The position numbers and the translations under genes are program-made. From contig NZ_CP117449.1 of NCBI RefSeq assembly GCF_030687835.1, positions 62,001 to 126,000 of the forward strand: 64,000 nt of DNA, given 5' to 3'. Under the pieces are notes generated by a model. It had not been told where the DNA came from. It worked only from the letters and a program-made list of their open reading frames with translations, and made no database searches. Positions within the stretch are counted from its first letter, which is position 1; each line of letters starts with the position of its first letter. Shown piece by piece: positions 1 through 8,791 of the stretch. Source of the DNA: Pseudomonas hefeiensis. GTDB lineage: Bacteria > Pseudomonadota > Gammaproteobacteria > Pseudomonadales > Pseudomonadaceae.

Positions 1-1195
1 TATCTTTATTCGTCTGATCAAGATGATCGTGATCCCGATTGTGATTTCCTCGCTGATCGTCGGTATTGCCGGGGTTGGCGACGCCAAGAAACTCGGGCGT
101 ATCGGTCTCAAGACTATCCTCTACTTCGAAATCGTCACCACCATTGCCATCGTTGTTGGCCTGCTGTTGGCCAACTTCTTCCAGCCGGGCAGCGGCATTG
201 ACATGAGTACCTTGGGAACGGTGGACATTTCCAAGTACCAGGCCACGGCCGCCGAGGTGCAGCATGAACATGCGTTCATCCAGACCATCCTCAATCTGAT
301 TCCGTCGAACATCTTCGCGGCGGTTGCGCGTGGCGAGATGCTGCCGATCATTTTCTTCTCCGTATTGTTCGGCCTGGGGCTGTCCAGCCTGCAATCGGAC
401 CTGCGTGAACCCCTGGTGAAAATGTTCCAGGGCGTCTCGGAAAGCATGTTCAAGGTCACCCACATGATCATGAACTACGCTCCGATCGGCGTATTCGCGC
501 TGATCGCGGTGACGGTCGCCAACTTCGGTTTCGCATCTTTGCTGCCATTGGCGAAGCTGGTGATCCTGGTTTACTTCGCCATCGCCTTCTTCGCCTTCAT
601 GGTGCTGGGTTTGATTGCCCGTCTGTTCGGCTTCTCCGTGATCAAACTGATGCGCATCTTCAAGGATGAGCTGGTGCTGGCCTACTCCACCGCCAGCTCC
701 GAAACCGTGTTGCCACGCGTGATCGAGAAAATGGAAGCCTACGGCGCACCCAAGGCGATTTGCAGCTTCGTGGTGCCGACCGGTTATTCGTTCAACCTTG
801 ACGGTTCGACCCTTTACCAGAGCATCGCGGCGATTTTCATCGCTCAGTTGTACGGCATCGATTTGTCCATCAGCCAGCAATTGCTGTTGGTGCTGACCTT
901 GATGGTGACCTCCAAAGGCATCGCCGGCGTACCGGGTGTCTCTTTCGTGGTGCTGTTGGCGACCCTGGGCAGTGTCGGTATTCCGCTGGAAGGTCTGGCG
1001 TTCATCGCCGGTGTCGACCGCATCATGGACATGGCCCGTACCGCGCTGAACGTGATCGGCAATGCCCTGGCCGTGCTGGTCATTTCCCGCTGGGAAGGCA
1101 TGTACGACGATGCCAAGGGCCAACGCTACTGGAACTCCCTGCCCCACTGGCGCAGCAAAGAGCCGCTGCCGGCGGGGGAAGTTTCCAGCCGCTGA
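1..1195 (+). CDS. gltP: Dicarboxylate/amino acid:cation symporter, GltP-like (5' partial)
   Basis: The reading frame is already open at base 2 and continues upstream of the window, so the N-terminus (roughly 40-50 residues by family length) is missing. The product is an inner-membrane Na+/H+-coupled symporter for glutamate, aspartate or related dicarboxylates. Seen: repeated hydrophobic segments, the serine-containing stretch SSETVLPRVIEKM, the segment PTGYSFNLDGS of the substrate-binding re-entrant region, and the C-terminal VDRIMDMARTALNVIGN, all typical of the SLC1/DAACS family. The C-terminal tail is charged and cytoplasmic. The gene stands alone and ends in a strong hairpin terminator. 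The substrate cannot be fixed from sequence, so gltP is the most likely rather than a proven name. Confidence 0.85.
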   Translation, partial: IFIRLIKMIVIPIVISSLIVGIAGVGDAKKLGRIGLKTILYFEIVTTIAIVVGLLLANFFQPGSGIDMSTLGTVDISKYQATAAEVQHEHAFIQTILNLIPSNIFAAVARGEMLPIIFFSVLFGLGLSSLQSDLREPLVKMFQGVSESMFKVTHMIMNYAPIGVFALIAVTVANFGFASLLPLAKLVILVYFAIAFFAFMVLGLIARLFGFSVIKLMRIFKDELVLAYSTASSETVLPRVIEKMEAYGAPKAICSFVVPTGYSFNLDGSTLYQSIAAIFIAQLYGIDLSISQQLLLVLTLMVTSKGIAGVPGVSFVVLLATLGSVGIPLEGLAFIAGVDRIMDMARTALNVIGNALAVLVISRWEGMYDDAKGQRYWNSLPHWRSKEPLPAGEVSSR

Positions 1196-1220
1196 CACAC
1201 ATGACCCTGTGGGAGCCAAG

Positions 1221-1246
1221 CAAACCCCGGAGAAATCCGGGGTTTG
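1221..1246 (+). terminator. Rho-independent terminator after gltP
   Basis: A perfect 11-bp stem CAAACCCCGGA / TCCGGGGTTTG closes a GAAA tetraloop, followed by a weak T-rich tract (GTCGTTT). It lies 26 bp after the gltP stop codon. Confidence 0.8.
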
Positions 1247-1299
1247 TCGTTTCTGCCAGCCCCGCTATCATTCGCGGCATCTTCCGGGGGACTTAACCG

Positions 1300-2529
1300 A
1301 TGCTCAATGGCCTGTGGCTTGGCTTCTTTATCGTGGCAGCCGTGTCGGCGCTGGCGCAGTGGCTGATCGGTGGTAACGCCGGGATCTTCGCCGCCATGGT
1401 CGAAAGCATCTTCGCCATGGCCAAGCTGTCGGTGGAGGTGATGATCCTGCTATTCGGCACCTTGACCCTGTGGCTGGGGTTTCTGCGGATCGCCGAAAAG
1501 GCCGGAATTGTCGACTGGCTGGCCAAGGCGCTCGGGCCTTTATTTTTGCGGCTGATGCCGGAGGTGCCGGCGGGCCATCCGGCGATCGGCCTGATTACCC
1601 TCAACTTCGCGGCCAACGGCCTGGGGCTGGATAACGCTGCGACCCCGATCGGCCTGAAGGCCATGCGTGCCCTGCAGGACTTGAACCCCAGCCCGACCAT
1701 CGCCAGCAACGCACAAATCCTGTTCCTGGTGCTCAATGCGTCATCACTGACGCTGTTGCCGGTGACTATTTTCATGTATCGCGCCCAGCAAGGCGCGCCG
1801 GACCCGACCCTGGTGTTCCTGCCGATCCTGCTGGCCACCAGCGCCTCAACCCTGGTGGGGCTGCTGTCGGTAGCCTTCATGCAGCGTCTGCGCCTGTGGG
1901 ACCCGATAGTGCTGGCTTATCTGGTTCCGGGTGCGTTGGTACTGGGCGGTTTCATGGCGCTGCTGGCGACGCTCTCAGCCACGGCGCTGGCCGGGCTGTC
2001 TTCGATCCTCGGCAACCTGACGCTGTTCGGCTTGATCATCCTGTTTCTGGTGGTAGGCGCGCTACGCAAGGTCAAGGTTTATGAAGCTTTCATAGAAGGC
2101 GCCAAAGAGGGCTTTGACGTCGCCAAGACGTTGCTGCCGTACCTGGTGGCGATGCTGTGCGCCATTGGCGTGCTCCGGGCTTCTGGGGCGCTGGACTTCG
2201 GTCTGGACGGCATTCGGCACCTGGTGCAATGGGCCGGCTGGGACACCCGTTTCGTCGACGCCTTGCCGACCGCCATGGTCAAGCCATTCTCCGGCAGTGC
2301 CGCCCGGGCGATGTTGATCGAAACCATGCAGACTTCCGGCGTGGACAGCTTCCCCGCGCTGGTGGCCGCGACCATTCAGGGCAGCACCGAAACCACCTTC
2401 TATGTGCTGGCGGTGTATTTCGGCGCCGTGGGTATCCAGCGGGCGCGGCATGCGGTGGGCTGCGCGCTGCTGGCCGAGTTCAGCGGAGTCGTGGCGGCGA
2501 TCGGCGTTTGCTACTGGTTCTTTGGTTGA
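1300..2529 (+). CDS. SpmA/SpmB-type fusion membrane protein (nucleoside-recognition/Gate domains)
   Basis: This 409-residue polytopic inner-membrane protein looks like a fusion of the spore maturation proteins SpmA (residues about 1-200) and SpmB (about 235-409). Each half carries a Gate/nucleoside-recognition domain. Visible family features are the N-terminal LTLWLGFLRIAEKAG region, NFAANGLGLDNAATPIGLKAM, and the C-terminal VKPFSGSAARAMLIE and GSTETTFYVLAVYFGAVG. The organism does not sporulate, and the role in Pseudomonas is unknown; transport of a small molecule is an inference. An alternative start is not needed: the ATG sits just after CTTCCGGGGGACTTAACCG. It is monocistronic between the gltP terminator and the convergent MCE operon. 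Confidence 0.8.
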   Translation: MLNGLWLGFFIVAAVSALAQWLIGGNAGIFAAMVESIFAMAKLSVEVMILLFGTLTLWLGFLRIAEKAGIVDWLAKALGPLFLRLMPEVPAGHPAIGLITLNFAANGLGLDNAATPIGLKAMRALQDLNPSPTIASNAQILFLVLNASSLTLLPVTIFMYRAQQGAPDPTLVFLPILLATSASTLVGLLSVAFMQRLRLWDPIVLAYLVPGALVLGGFMALLATLSATALAGLSSILGNLTLFGLIILFLVVGALRKVKVYEAFIEGAKEGFDVAKTLLPYLVAMLCAIGVLRASGALDFGLDGIRHLVQWAGWDTRFVDALPTAMVKPFSGSAARAMLIETMQTSGVDSFPALVAATIQGSTETTFYVLAVYFGAVGIQRARHAVGCALLAEFSGVVAAIGVCYWFFG

Positions 2530-2572
2530 GCCCAATAGCCTTGCCACCGGCCCGGATTGCAGTGACGGGCCT

Positions 2573-3208
2573 TTAGGGGCGTGCGGGGATCGCCAGGCGC
2601 TGGCCTTGTTCCACCGTCCAGTTCACAACCTCGGCCGTCAGCCGATCGCTGGCCTGGCCAAAACCCTGCACCACCGCCGGCACTTGCACGTCGCTCAAGG
2701 GCTGGCGGACTTCAAAACGATGACTGGCAAGGATGCGTTGGTCAAACCCCCGCACCAGCAATGCGTCCAGGCGAATCACCACGCTGGCTCCTGCACCTTG
2801 ATATTCGGTCTGGAAAGCCTGCAACTGGCCACCCAACTCCAGATCCGTTTGCAAGTTGCTGTCGGCGACACTCAATAGCCCGACACGTCCATCCTGTGCG
2901 AAGCCATCGAGCAAGCGATTGCGTAGCAACACCGGTGCCGGGTCGCTCCAGCGTGAGGCTGCGTAGCTGCTCAACAGATTGCCGTGGGGAATGACCGCTA
3001 TTTTAGGGCTGTTGAGCACTTCGCTGGCCTGCGGGCTGGCCAGGCGCAACGACCACTTCACGGGCGTGCCCGGGGCTGCGGGCGCCTGCGTCGCGGGTAA
3101 GCGATAGACGTTTGAGGGCTCGGCCTGGGGCAGAATCGAGCAACTGCTAATCAGGACACATCCTGCCAGCAAGAGGATAGGGCGGACGAATCGATCAAAC
3201 GGCTTCAT
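2573..3208 (-). CDS. PqiC-like auxiliary lipoprotein of an MCE transport system
   Basis: The 211-residue protein has a type II signal peptide with lipobox LISSC (lipidated Cys at about residue 23), so it is a periplasm-facing lipoprotein. The rest resembles the ABC-type transport auxiliary component family (PqiC/YmbA), including the region PVLLRNRLLDGFAQDGRVG. In known systems such lipoproteins dock the MCE protein at the outer membrane for phospholipid transport between the membranes. Its ATG overlaps the stop of the upstream mlaD-like gene (ATGA at 3205-3208), indicating translational coupling. It is the last gene of a four-gene operon: permease, ATPase, MCE protein, lipoprotein. No other role is suggested by the context. 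Confidence 0.85.
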   Translation of the reverse strand: MKPFDRFVRPILLLAGCVLISSCSILPQAEPSNVYRLPATQAPAAPGTPVKWSLRLASPQASEVLNSPKIAVIPHGNLLSSYAASRWSDPAPVLLRNRLLDGFAQDGRVGLLSVADSNLQTDLELGGQLQAFQTEYQGAGASVVIRLDALLVRGFDQRILASHRFEVRQPLSDVQVPAVVQGFGQASDRLTAEVVNWTVEQGQRLAIPARP

Positions 3209-4143
3209 GGCGTGAACTCCTTGTTCTTGTCATTGCCCAGCAAATAGCCGCTGGGGTTGGCATCCAGGCGCCGGGAAATACCCCGCAGCGCGCTCAAGGT
3301 GTCGCGCAATTCCCGCACGGCCGGCGACAGGGCATTGAGCCCCTGCATGCCATTGTTCAGCGCGTCGCGATTGTCGTTGAGCAGTTTGTCGAGGGTCGCG
3401 GTGCTGCGGGCCAGTGATTGCATGGCCTGGTCTGCGCTGTTCATGACCTCCTTGCCCTGATCGTTGAGCAGACCGTTGGCGCTGCGCATCAATGCCGTAG
3501 TCTGCTCCAGGGTGGCGCTGGCCTGTTTGCCGACAGATGCCAGTTGCTGCATGGCCTGGCGAATATCGCCGCGTTGATCGGCGATGACCCCGGTGGTTTG
3601 CTCCAAGTGTTCAAGGGTCTTGCCCAGCCGCTGGACATTGTCCGAGGAAAATACCTCGTTGGCGTTATGCAGCAGCAGGTTGATGCTGGTCATCAGGTCA
3701 TCGCTGTTGTTCAGCAGGCGGGCAATGGGCGAGGGCGCTGCGATAATCACGGGTGGCTCACCATCCTGCCCGGTCAGTGGCGGGCTATTGGGGGTGCCGC
3801 CGCTGAGTTGGATAATCGAGGTGCCGGTGATGCCGGTCAGTGCCAGTTTGGCCTGAGTGTCCTGCTTGACCGGTGTCTCAGCACTCAAACGGACCCGTGC
3901 CAGTACCCGGCGCGGGTCGTTCGGGTCCAGGCGCAGATTGACGACGTCTCCGACCTTGATGCCGCTGTACTCCACCGAGCTGCCTCTGGACAAGCCGCTG
4001 ACCGCTTCGTTGAACACCACTTCGTAATACTTGAATTCGCTGTCCACGCTGGATTTGGCCAGCCACAACCCAAACAGCAGGGCGCCGACCACCACGATCA
4101 CGGTGAACAGGCCGATCAATACATGATGGGCTCGGGTTTCCAT
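3205..4143 (-). CDS. MlaD-type MCE domain protein
   Basis: The 312-residue protein has a short cytoplasmic N-terminus, one transmembrane helix (about residues 8-28) and then an MCE domain (about 38-115) with the typical VSGLSRGSSVEYSGIKVGDV segment and ALTGITGTSIIQLSGG strand. The C-terminal 150 residues are helical and rich in Gln, Asn and Leu, with coiled-coil character. MlaD-family proteins form hexameric rings that bind lipid and link the inner-membrane ABC complex to the periplasm. The C-terminal helices here are longer than in E. coli MlaD, so it may form a needle or tunnel as in PqiB-type proteins (inference). It sits 1 bp after the ATPase gene stop and is coupled to the PqiC-like gene. 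Confidence 0.88.
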   Translation of the reverse strand: METRAHHVLIGLFTVIVVVGALLFGLWLAKSSVDSEFKYYEVVFNEAVSGLSRGSSVEYSGIKVGDVVNLRLDPNDPRRVLARVRLSAETPVKQDTQAKLALTGITGTSIIQLSGGTPNSPPLTGQDGEPPVIIAAPSPIARLLNNSDDLMTSINLLLHNANEVFSSDNVQRLGKTLEHLEQTTGVIADQRGDIRQAMQQLASVGKQASATLEQTTALMRSANGLLNDQGKEVMNSADQAMQSLARSTATLDKLLNDNRDALNNGMQGLNALSPAVRELRDTLSALRGISRRLDANPSGYLLGNDKNKEFTP

Positions 4144-4144
4144 G

Positions 4145-4951
4145 TCAGACCTCGTTCAATTGTGTCGCGGCCGTTAAGGCCGCGCGGCCGCGAGGGCCGT
4201 GGAAGTACTCATGAATCCACGCATCGTCGGTTTCCGACACTTTGTCGATGACGTCGGCCACCAGCACTTTTTTCTGGGCCAGCACCGCCACCCGGTCGCT
4301 GATGGTGTAGAGGGTGTCCAGGTCATGGGTGACCAAAAATACGCTCAAGCCCAAGGCGTCGCGAAGCGTCAGGATCAATTGGTCGAACGCAGCCGCGCCG
4401 ATGGGGTCGAGGCCGGCGGTGGGTTCGTCGAGAAACAGAATGTCCGGGTCCAGGGCTAGCGCCCGGGCCAAGGCTGCACGCTTGATCATGCCGCCGGACA
4501 GCGAGGCGGGGTATTTGTCCGCTGCCGATAGCGGCAGCCCGGCCAACGCCAGTTTCACCGCCGCCAGATGCTCGGCATCGGCCCGGCTGAGCCCGGCGTG
4601 TTCGATCAGTGGCAGGGCGACATTCTCTGTCACGGTCAGCGAAGAAAACAGCGCGCCTTTCTGAAACAGCACCCCAAAGCGTCGTTCCACTTGCGAGCGC
4701 TGTGCCTGGGGCAGGCTCGGCAGGTCCTGGCCGAACACTCGCACGGTCCCTTCACTGGGCCGGTTCAAGCCGACAATGCTGCGCAATAGCACTGATTTGC
4801 CGCTGCCGGAACCGCCGACCACGGCGAGGATCTCGCCCCTGTATACGTCCAGGTCGAGGTTCTCATGCACGCTCTGCGGGCCAAAGCGATTGCACAAACC
4901 ACGTACCTGAATCACCGCCTCGGTGGGCGGCCTGGAAGGTCGACTCACCAT
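4145..4951 (-). CDS. ABC transporter ATP-binding protein of the MCE/Mla-type system
   Basis: MlaF-like ATPase of 268 residues. It has Walker A GGSGSGKS (about residues 48-55), the signature LSGGMIKRAALARAL, Walker B ILFLDEPTAGLDPIG and the switch histidine in VTHDLDTL. The start chosen is ATG 4951, because the preceding permease gene ends at 4945 and the two overlap (ATGGTGA). The longer open frame upstream is only the shadow of the permease. It powers lipid movement by the permease next to it, on the cytoplasmic face. The C-terminal RGRAALTAATQ tail resembles the Mla ATPase C-terminal extension. Confidence 0.9.
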   Translation of the reverse strand: MVSRPSRPPTEAVIQVRGLCNRFGPQSVHENLDLDVYRGEILAVVGGSGSGKSVLLRSIVGLNRPSEGTVRVFGQDLPSLPQAQRSQVERRFGVLFQKGALFSSLTVTENVALPLIEHAGLSRADAEHLAAVKLALAGLPLSAADKYPASLSGGMIKRAALARALALDPDILFLDEPTAGLDPIGAAAFDQLILTLRDALGLSVFLVTHDLDTLYTISDRVAVLAQKKVLVADVIDKVSETDDAWIHEYFHGPRGRAALTAATQLNEV

Positions 4952-6102
4952 TGCATCTCCATGAAAAACAGCGCCGCCACCGCGTCGAGCACGATCACCA
5001 CAAAAATCGACTGCACCACGCTGGAGGTGGTGTGAGCCCCAACAGACTCGGCGCTGCCGCTGACTTTGAAGCCTTCCAGACATCCCACCGCAGCAATCAG
5101 GAAGGCAAAGATCGGCGCCTTCACCATTCCCACCAAGAAATGCTGGACGCCGATGTCCGACTGCAACAGCGTCAGGAACATCGCCGGAGAAATATCCAGC
5201 GACAGGGCACACACCACTCCGCCGCCGACAATACCCGAGAGCATGGCCACAAAAGTCAGCATCGGCAGCGCCACCAACAGCGCCAGCACTCGCGGCACCA
5301 CCAGCAACTCGATGGGGTCGAGGCCCAGGGTGCGAATCGCGTCGATTTCTTCGTTGGCCTTCATTGAGCCGATCTGCGCGGTGAACGCGCTGGCGGTGCG
5401 ACCGGCCATGAGAATCGCAGTCAGCAACACGCCGAATTCGCGCAGAAACGAGAACGCCACCAGGTCCACGGTAAAAATACTGGCGCCGAAATCGGCCAGC
5501 ACCGTCGCCCCGAGAAACGCCACCACCGCGCCCACCAGAAAAGTCAGCAGGGCGACGATAGGGGCCGCGTCCAGCCCCGTCTGTTCGATGTGAACAACCA
5601 TTGGGGTAATGCGCCAGCGTTTAGGGCGAAACAGACCCTTGGCCAGCGTTTCAAGGATCAAGCCGACAAAGCCCAGCAATTGCAGGGTGTCTTGCCAGAC
5701 CTTGTCCACGGCTCGACCGATGCGTATCAACAACTGGGTCGCGACACTCACTCTCGGCTCTTTGATCGGCACGCAGAAGTCGGTCAGCGAGCAATAGACC
5801 GTCTGCAACAGTGCCCGATCGGCGGACGACAAAGTGCAATCGCGATGCTCGGCGGTCTTGCCCAGCCGCTCGGTGCCTAGCAGTTCCACCAGCAATGAGG
5901 CGCCGGCGGTGTCGAGGGCACCCAAGCCGTTGAGGTCGATCAGCGTGTCGTCGTCGTACTGGCCGCGCAGCGAGTCGCTCAAGCGCTTGAGTTGCGTGTA
6001 ATGAGCCAGTGTCCAGTCGCCGCTGATCCATAGCTGCGCCGGAGCGCGAGACTGATCCAGTCGGGCACTGCCAGCAAGAGTGCTAGAGGTCATAAGCGCC
6101 AT
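4945..6102 (-). CDS. MlaE-type ABC permease with N-terminal STAS-like domain
   Basis: The 385-residue protein has two parts. Residues about 15-110 form a STAS/MlaB-like domain (DDTLIDLNGLGALDTAGASLLVELL, written here in part). Residues about 135-385 are an MlaE permease with the hallmark EFGVLLTAILMAGRTASAF, then IGSMKANEEIDAIRTLG and four to five membrane helices. In the canonical Mla system MlaB is a separate protein; here it is fused to the permease, as in other MlaE homologues of the PA-type operon. First gene of the operon. ATG 6102 is used; ATG 6093 is possible because no clear ribosome site separates them. Confidence 0.88.
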   Translation of the reverse strand: MALMTSSTLAGSARLDQSRAPAQLWISGDWTLAHYTQLKRLSDSLRGQYDDDTLIDLNGLGALDTAGASLLVELLGTERLGKTAEHRDCTLSSADRALLQTVYCSLTDFCVPIKEPRVSVATQLLIRIGRAVDKVWQDTLQLLGFVGLILETLAKGLFRPKRWRITPMVVHIEQTGLDAAPIVALLTFLVGAVVAFLGATVLADFGASIFTVDLVAFSFLREFGVLLTAILMAGRTASAFTAQIGSMKANEEIDAIRTLGLDPIELLVVPRVLALLVALPMLTFVAMLSGIVGGGVVCALSLDISPAMFLTLLQSDIGVQHFLVGMVKAPIFAFLIAAVGCLEGFKVSGSAESVGAHTTSSVVQSIFVVIVLDAVAALFFMEMQW

Positions 6103-6144
6103 GCTCGTTCGGCTCGAAAGTGTTACCTAATAGCACGAGCGGCA

Positions 6145-7173
6145 TTATTTTGCCTCAGGCTCGAGCGCACCGCTGACCTTGAAACGCAATACACCAATCA
6201 CCTGACCATTTTCCGTCAGCACCCGCACCTGCCATTTACCCGTGGGGTTTTCCGGGAAGTTCTGCTTGTGGGTCCAGGCGCGATAGCCTTCCTTGCGTCC
6301 GCCATGAATGTCCAGGGCGATGCGATCGACTTCTTTGCCGTTGAATTGCCAGACGTGATAGATCCGCTCATCAAGGCCCCGCGGCGCATTGATCGCGGTG
6401 TAGGCATACAGGCCATTGCCGCGGATCTGGGCAGCGGTGACTTCCTTCAGGCTGGCGCCCGGCGTGCGGTCTTGCAACTGGGTGCTGATCGCCACTTCGG
6501 TCATCCACAAGGTTGCCGGCGGCACCCAGGAGCGCAGCAGCCACCCGGCGGCGCCGATCCCCACCGTGATGCACAGAATCGCCAGGGCGTTGCGCACGGT
6601 GCGGATCGGAAAGATCGAGGCCAGGCTGGGGAACGACAACAGCATGGCAGTGCCCAGGGCCAGCTTGAAGCTCTGGTCGGTGGTCAGGTGCAGGATGATG
6701 GGCAGCGCAGTGAGCAGGGCGGCAAACAGCGTCAACGTGTGCAGCGCCAGGAACGCCCAGCGCCGGGGCGCCAGCCATTTGTAGTACAGCGGATCAATGA
6801 TCGAGACCAGCGCCGAGGCCGCCAGCAGGCCGGTGAAAATCACCTGGCTGCTGTTCCAGGTGGTGGTGATGAAAAAGAACGGCAGGACGAAAAACAGGCT
6901 TTCCTGGTGAATCATCTGCGTGGCGTAACGCAGCAGCGGCTGGGGGATTTCCCGTTTGAAGATGCGGGCAAAAAGCCGGGTCAGACTATTCTCCAGCATC
7001 AGCCAGACCCAGCTCACCAGCATGATGATGGCGATCCAGGTCGCAAGGCCCTGCTGGCGGTCCACCAGCATGAAACTGCCGATCCCGGAGATGAAACCAC
7101 CGAGTGCGATGACTCCTGGATAGCGCTTCATCAATTCAAGAAGGCGCTGGATGTAATGAGTCAGGTTCGGCAT
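6145..7173 (-). CDS. DUF5924 family membrane protein with C-terminal DUF2914 domain
   Basis: The 342-residue protein begins with six to eight hydrophobic segments (residues about 20-225). It ends in a soluble domain of about 110 residues (about 230-335) that matches the DUF2914 pattern: WMTEVAISTQLQDRTPG, then IYHVWQFNGKEVDRIAL and GKWQVRVLTENGQVIG. The C-terminal domain looks like a periplasmic beta-sandwich. Homologues are common in Pseudomonas, but no function is established. It lies 42 bp upstream of the MCE operon on the same strand and could share its transcript (inference), which would suggest an envelope role. Confidence 0.8.
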   Translation of the reverse strand: MPNLTHYIQRLLELMKRYPGVIALGGFISGIGSFMLVDRQQGLATWIAIIMLVSWVWLMLENSLTRLFARIFKREIPQPLLRYATQMIHQESLFFVLPFFFITTTWNSSQVIFTGLLAASALVSIIDPLYYKWLAPRRWAFLALHTLTLFAALLTALPIILHLTTDQSFKLALGTAMLLSFPSLASIFPIRTVRNALAILCITVGIGAAGWLLRSWVPPATLWMTEVAISTQLQDRTPGASLKEVTAAQIRGNGLYAYTAINAPRGLDERIYHVWQFNGKEVDRIALDIHGGRKEGYRAWTHKQNFPENPTGKWQVRVLTENGQVIGVLRFKVSGALEPEAK

Positions 7174-7245
7174 TCGGCAGTTCGCAGTCAGTCGTAGGAA
7201 ATATCCCTGACAGAGTATCGCCAGGACATCGATGTGACGAGCGCT

Positions 7246-8619
7246 CTAAACCCTGCGACGCAATCTCCAGCCGACCAGGACCAGCAGCAACCCCAGCAAA
7301 CCGCTCACCCCCCAAACCAGTTCATCGTCGCCGAGCAATGGTTTCTCGATGCGCAGGTATCCCGGGTCCTTGAGCAGTTCACGCAGGGCCTGGTTGGCCT
7401 GTTCCAGGCTCACTGCCTGAAGGCGCACGGCCGGATTGGTGAAGCGGCCGTCGTCGTAATCGCCCAGGGCGCTCCAATAGTAATCGGCCAGCGCGCTGTT
7501 GCCTTGAACCGCCCAGGACTGATGGGCGATGGCGGCTCGTTTGATACGCACGAAACTCTCCGGGTCCAGGCCATCCTTGAGCAACGTGGTGCGCATTTGC
7601 TCCAGCGCTTGTTCGGCCTGGGGCAGGTCCTCGCGGGCAAGGTCCGCGTTCAGGCTGAAGAAGCCAACGCCGCCAAACACCTCTCGCTCCACCCACGGCC
7701 CGTAGGACAGGCCACGGGCCAGGCGCAGTTGGCGATAGAGCGCCCAGTCCAGATAGTCCTTGAGCAGGTCGAAGGTTTCGTCGTGCTGCTGTTGCAGTAC
7801 CGGCTCCGGAAACAGCCAATGAAGCTTGGCGCTATTGCCCACCAGGCCGCGCATCAGGTTACGCTTGGTGACCGCGCTGTAGCGGATCTGCGGCAACGCT
7901 GCGTGAGCGCTGGGCTCGACCGGTTCCAGTTCGCCGAAGGTCCGTTCCAGATAGGCCGGTAGCAACCGGTCCAGGTCGCCAACCACGATCAGCGTCATGT
8001 TGTTCGGGGCATACCAGGCCTTGCGTGCCTGCTCGATCCTGGCAAGGGTGAGGTGCCCGACTTCGGCCCGCTCAGCGCAGCGCAGCCCCAATTCCACTGC
8101 CAGTTGATTGCCCGCCTTGTGGCCCAGGTCCTGATGGTCGAGCCAGCGTTGCAGATGGGTGTAATGACCGCCATCCTCGCGTTCCACCACACGTTTGGCC
8201 GCCTGCAGGGCGTTGTCATCGATGCGGGTACGGGTCAGCAGTGCCATCAACAGGTCCAGGACCTTGCGTTGATTGCTTGCCGGTGCCTCGATAACGAATG
8301 TGGTGTCGGCGTTGCTCGTGAAGGCATTCCACTCGCCGCCCAGCGCCTGCATGCGCTCTTCCAGCCCGCCTTCGCCGCCGTCATCGACACCGCTGAACAG
8401 CAAATGCTCCAGCAGGTGGGGCAGTTCCTTGTCGGCGCAGTTGAAGTCGTCCAGCCCCACGCCCACCACCAGCCGGATCGCCACGTGCCCGCGCTCGCTG
8501 CCCGGCTTGAGCAGCAGTTGCATACCGTTGGGTAGCGCATAGCCTTCGACCTGGAATCGATCCAGCGCGACCACTGGCACAGAACCGAGCAAAAGAACGG
8601 CGAGCAACAGACAACGCAT
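7246..8619 (-). CDS. M16 family zinc metallopeptidase, exported and C-terminally membrane-anchored
   Basis: The protein has 457 residues. The start chosen is ATG 8619, preceded by AGGAAG six bases upstream and opening a clear signal peptide (MRCLLLAVLLLGSVPVVA). The inverted zinc motif HLLEH lies at residues 68-72, with the distal glutamate likely in the KRVVEREDGG region. Two M16 subdomains follow. The C-terminus has one hydrophobic helix (WGVSGLLGLLLVLVGW) and a positive RLRRRV tail, so the enzyme should be periplasmic with a C-terminal inner-membrane anchor. The substrate is unknown. The frame is open further upstream to 8838, but that part overlaps the neighbouring gene and lacks a ribosome site. 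Confidence 0.83.
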   Translation of the reverse strand: MRCLLLAVLLLGSVPVVALDRFQVEGYALPNGMQLLLKPGSERGHVAIRLVVGVGLDDFNCADKELPHLLEHLLFSGVDDGGEGGLEERMQALGGEWNAFTSNADTTFVIEAPASNQRKVLDLLMALLTRTRIDDNALQAAKRVVEREDGGHYTHLQRWLDHQDLGHKAGNQLAVELGLRCAERAEVGHLTLARIEQARKAWYAPNNMTLIVVGDLDRLLPAYLERTFGELEPVEPSAHAALPQIRYSAVTKRNLMRGLVGNSAKLHWLFPEPVLQQQHDETFDLLKDYLDWALYRQLRLARGLSYGPWVEREVFGGVGFFSLNADLAREDLPQAEQALEQMRTTLLKDGLDPESFVRIKRAAIAHQSWAVQGNSALADYYWSALGDYDDGRFTNPAVRLQAVSLEQANQALRELLKDPGYLRIEKPLLGDDELVWGVSGLLGLLLVLVGWRLRRRV

Positions 8620-8791
8620 AGCGAGCTTCCTGGCGGCTGATTGGAGGTCCATGTGCCGGGCAGGTCGATATCGCAAGCAATTTCGCGCCCCACATCGAGC
8701 CGGATGTATTTCCTTGGCGATGTGGGGCCGGTTTGCGTGCGAAGGGTTTAAGCCCAGGCCAATCTTACTGACTGAGCAATGCGCCAGTCGT

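Noticed and set aside
4952..5212. Longer N-terminus for the MCE ATPase
   Set aside because: The extension is the wrong-frame reading of the permease gene; the ATPase start at 4951 fits the operon overlap.
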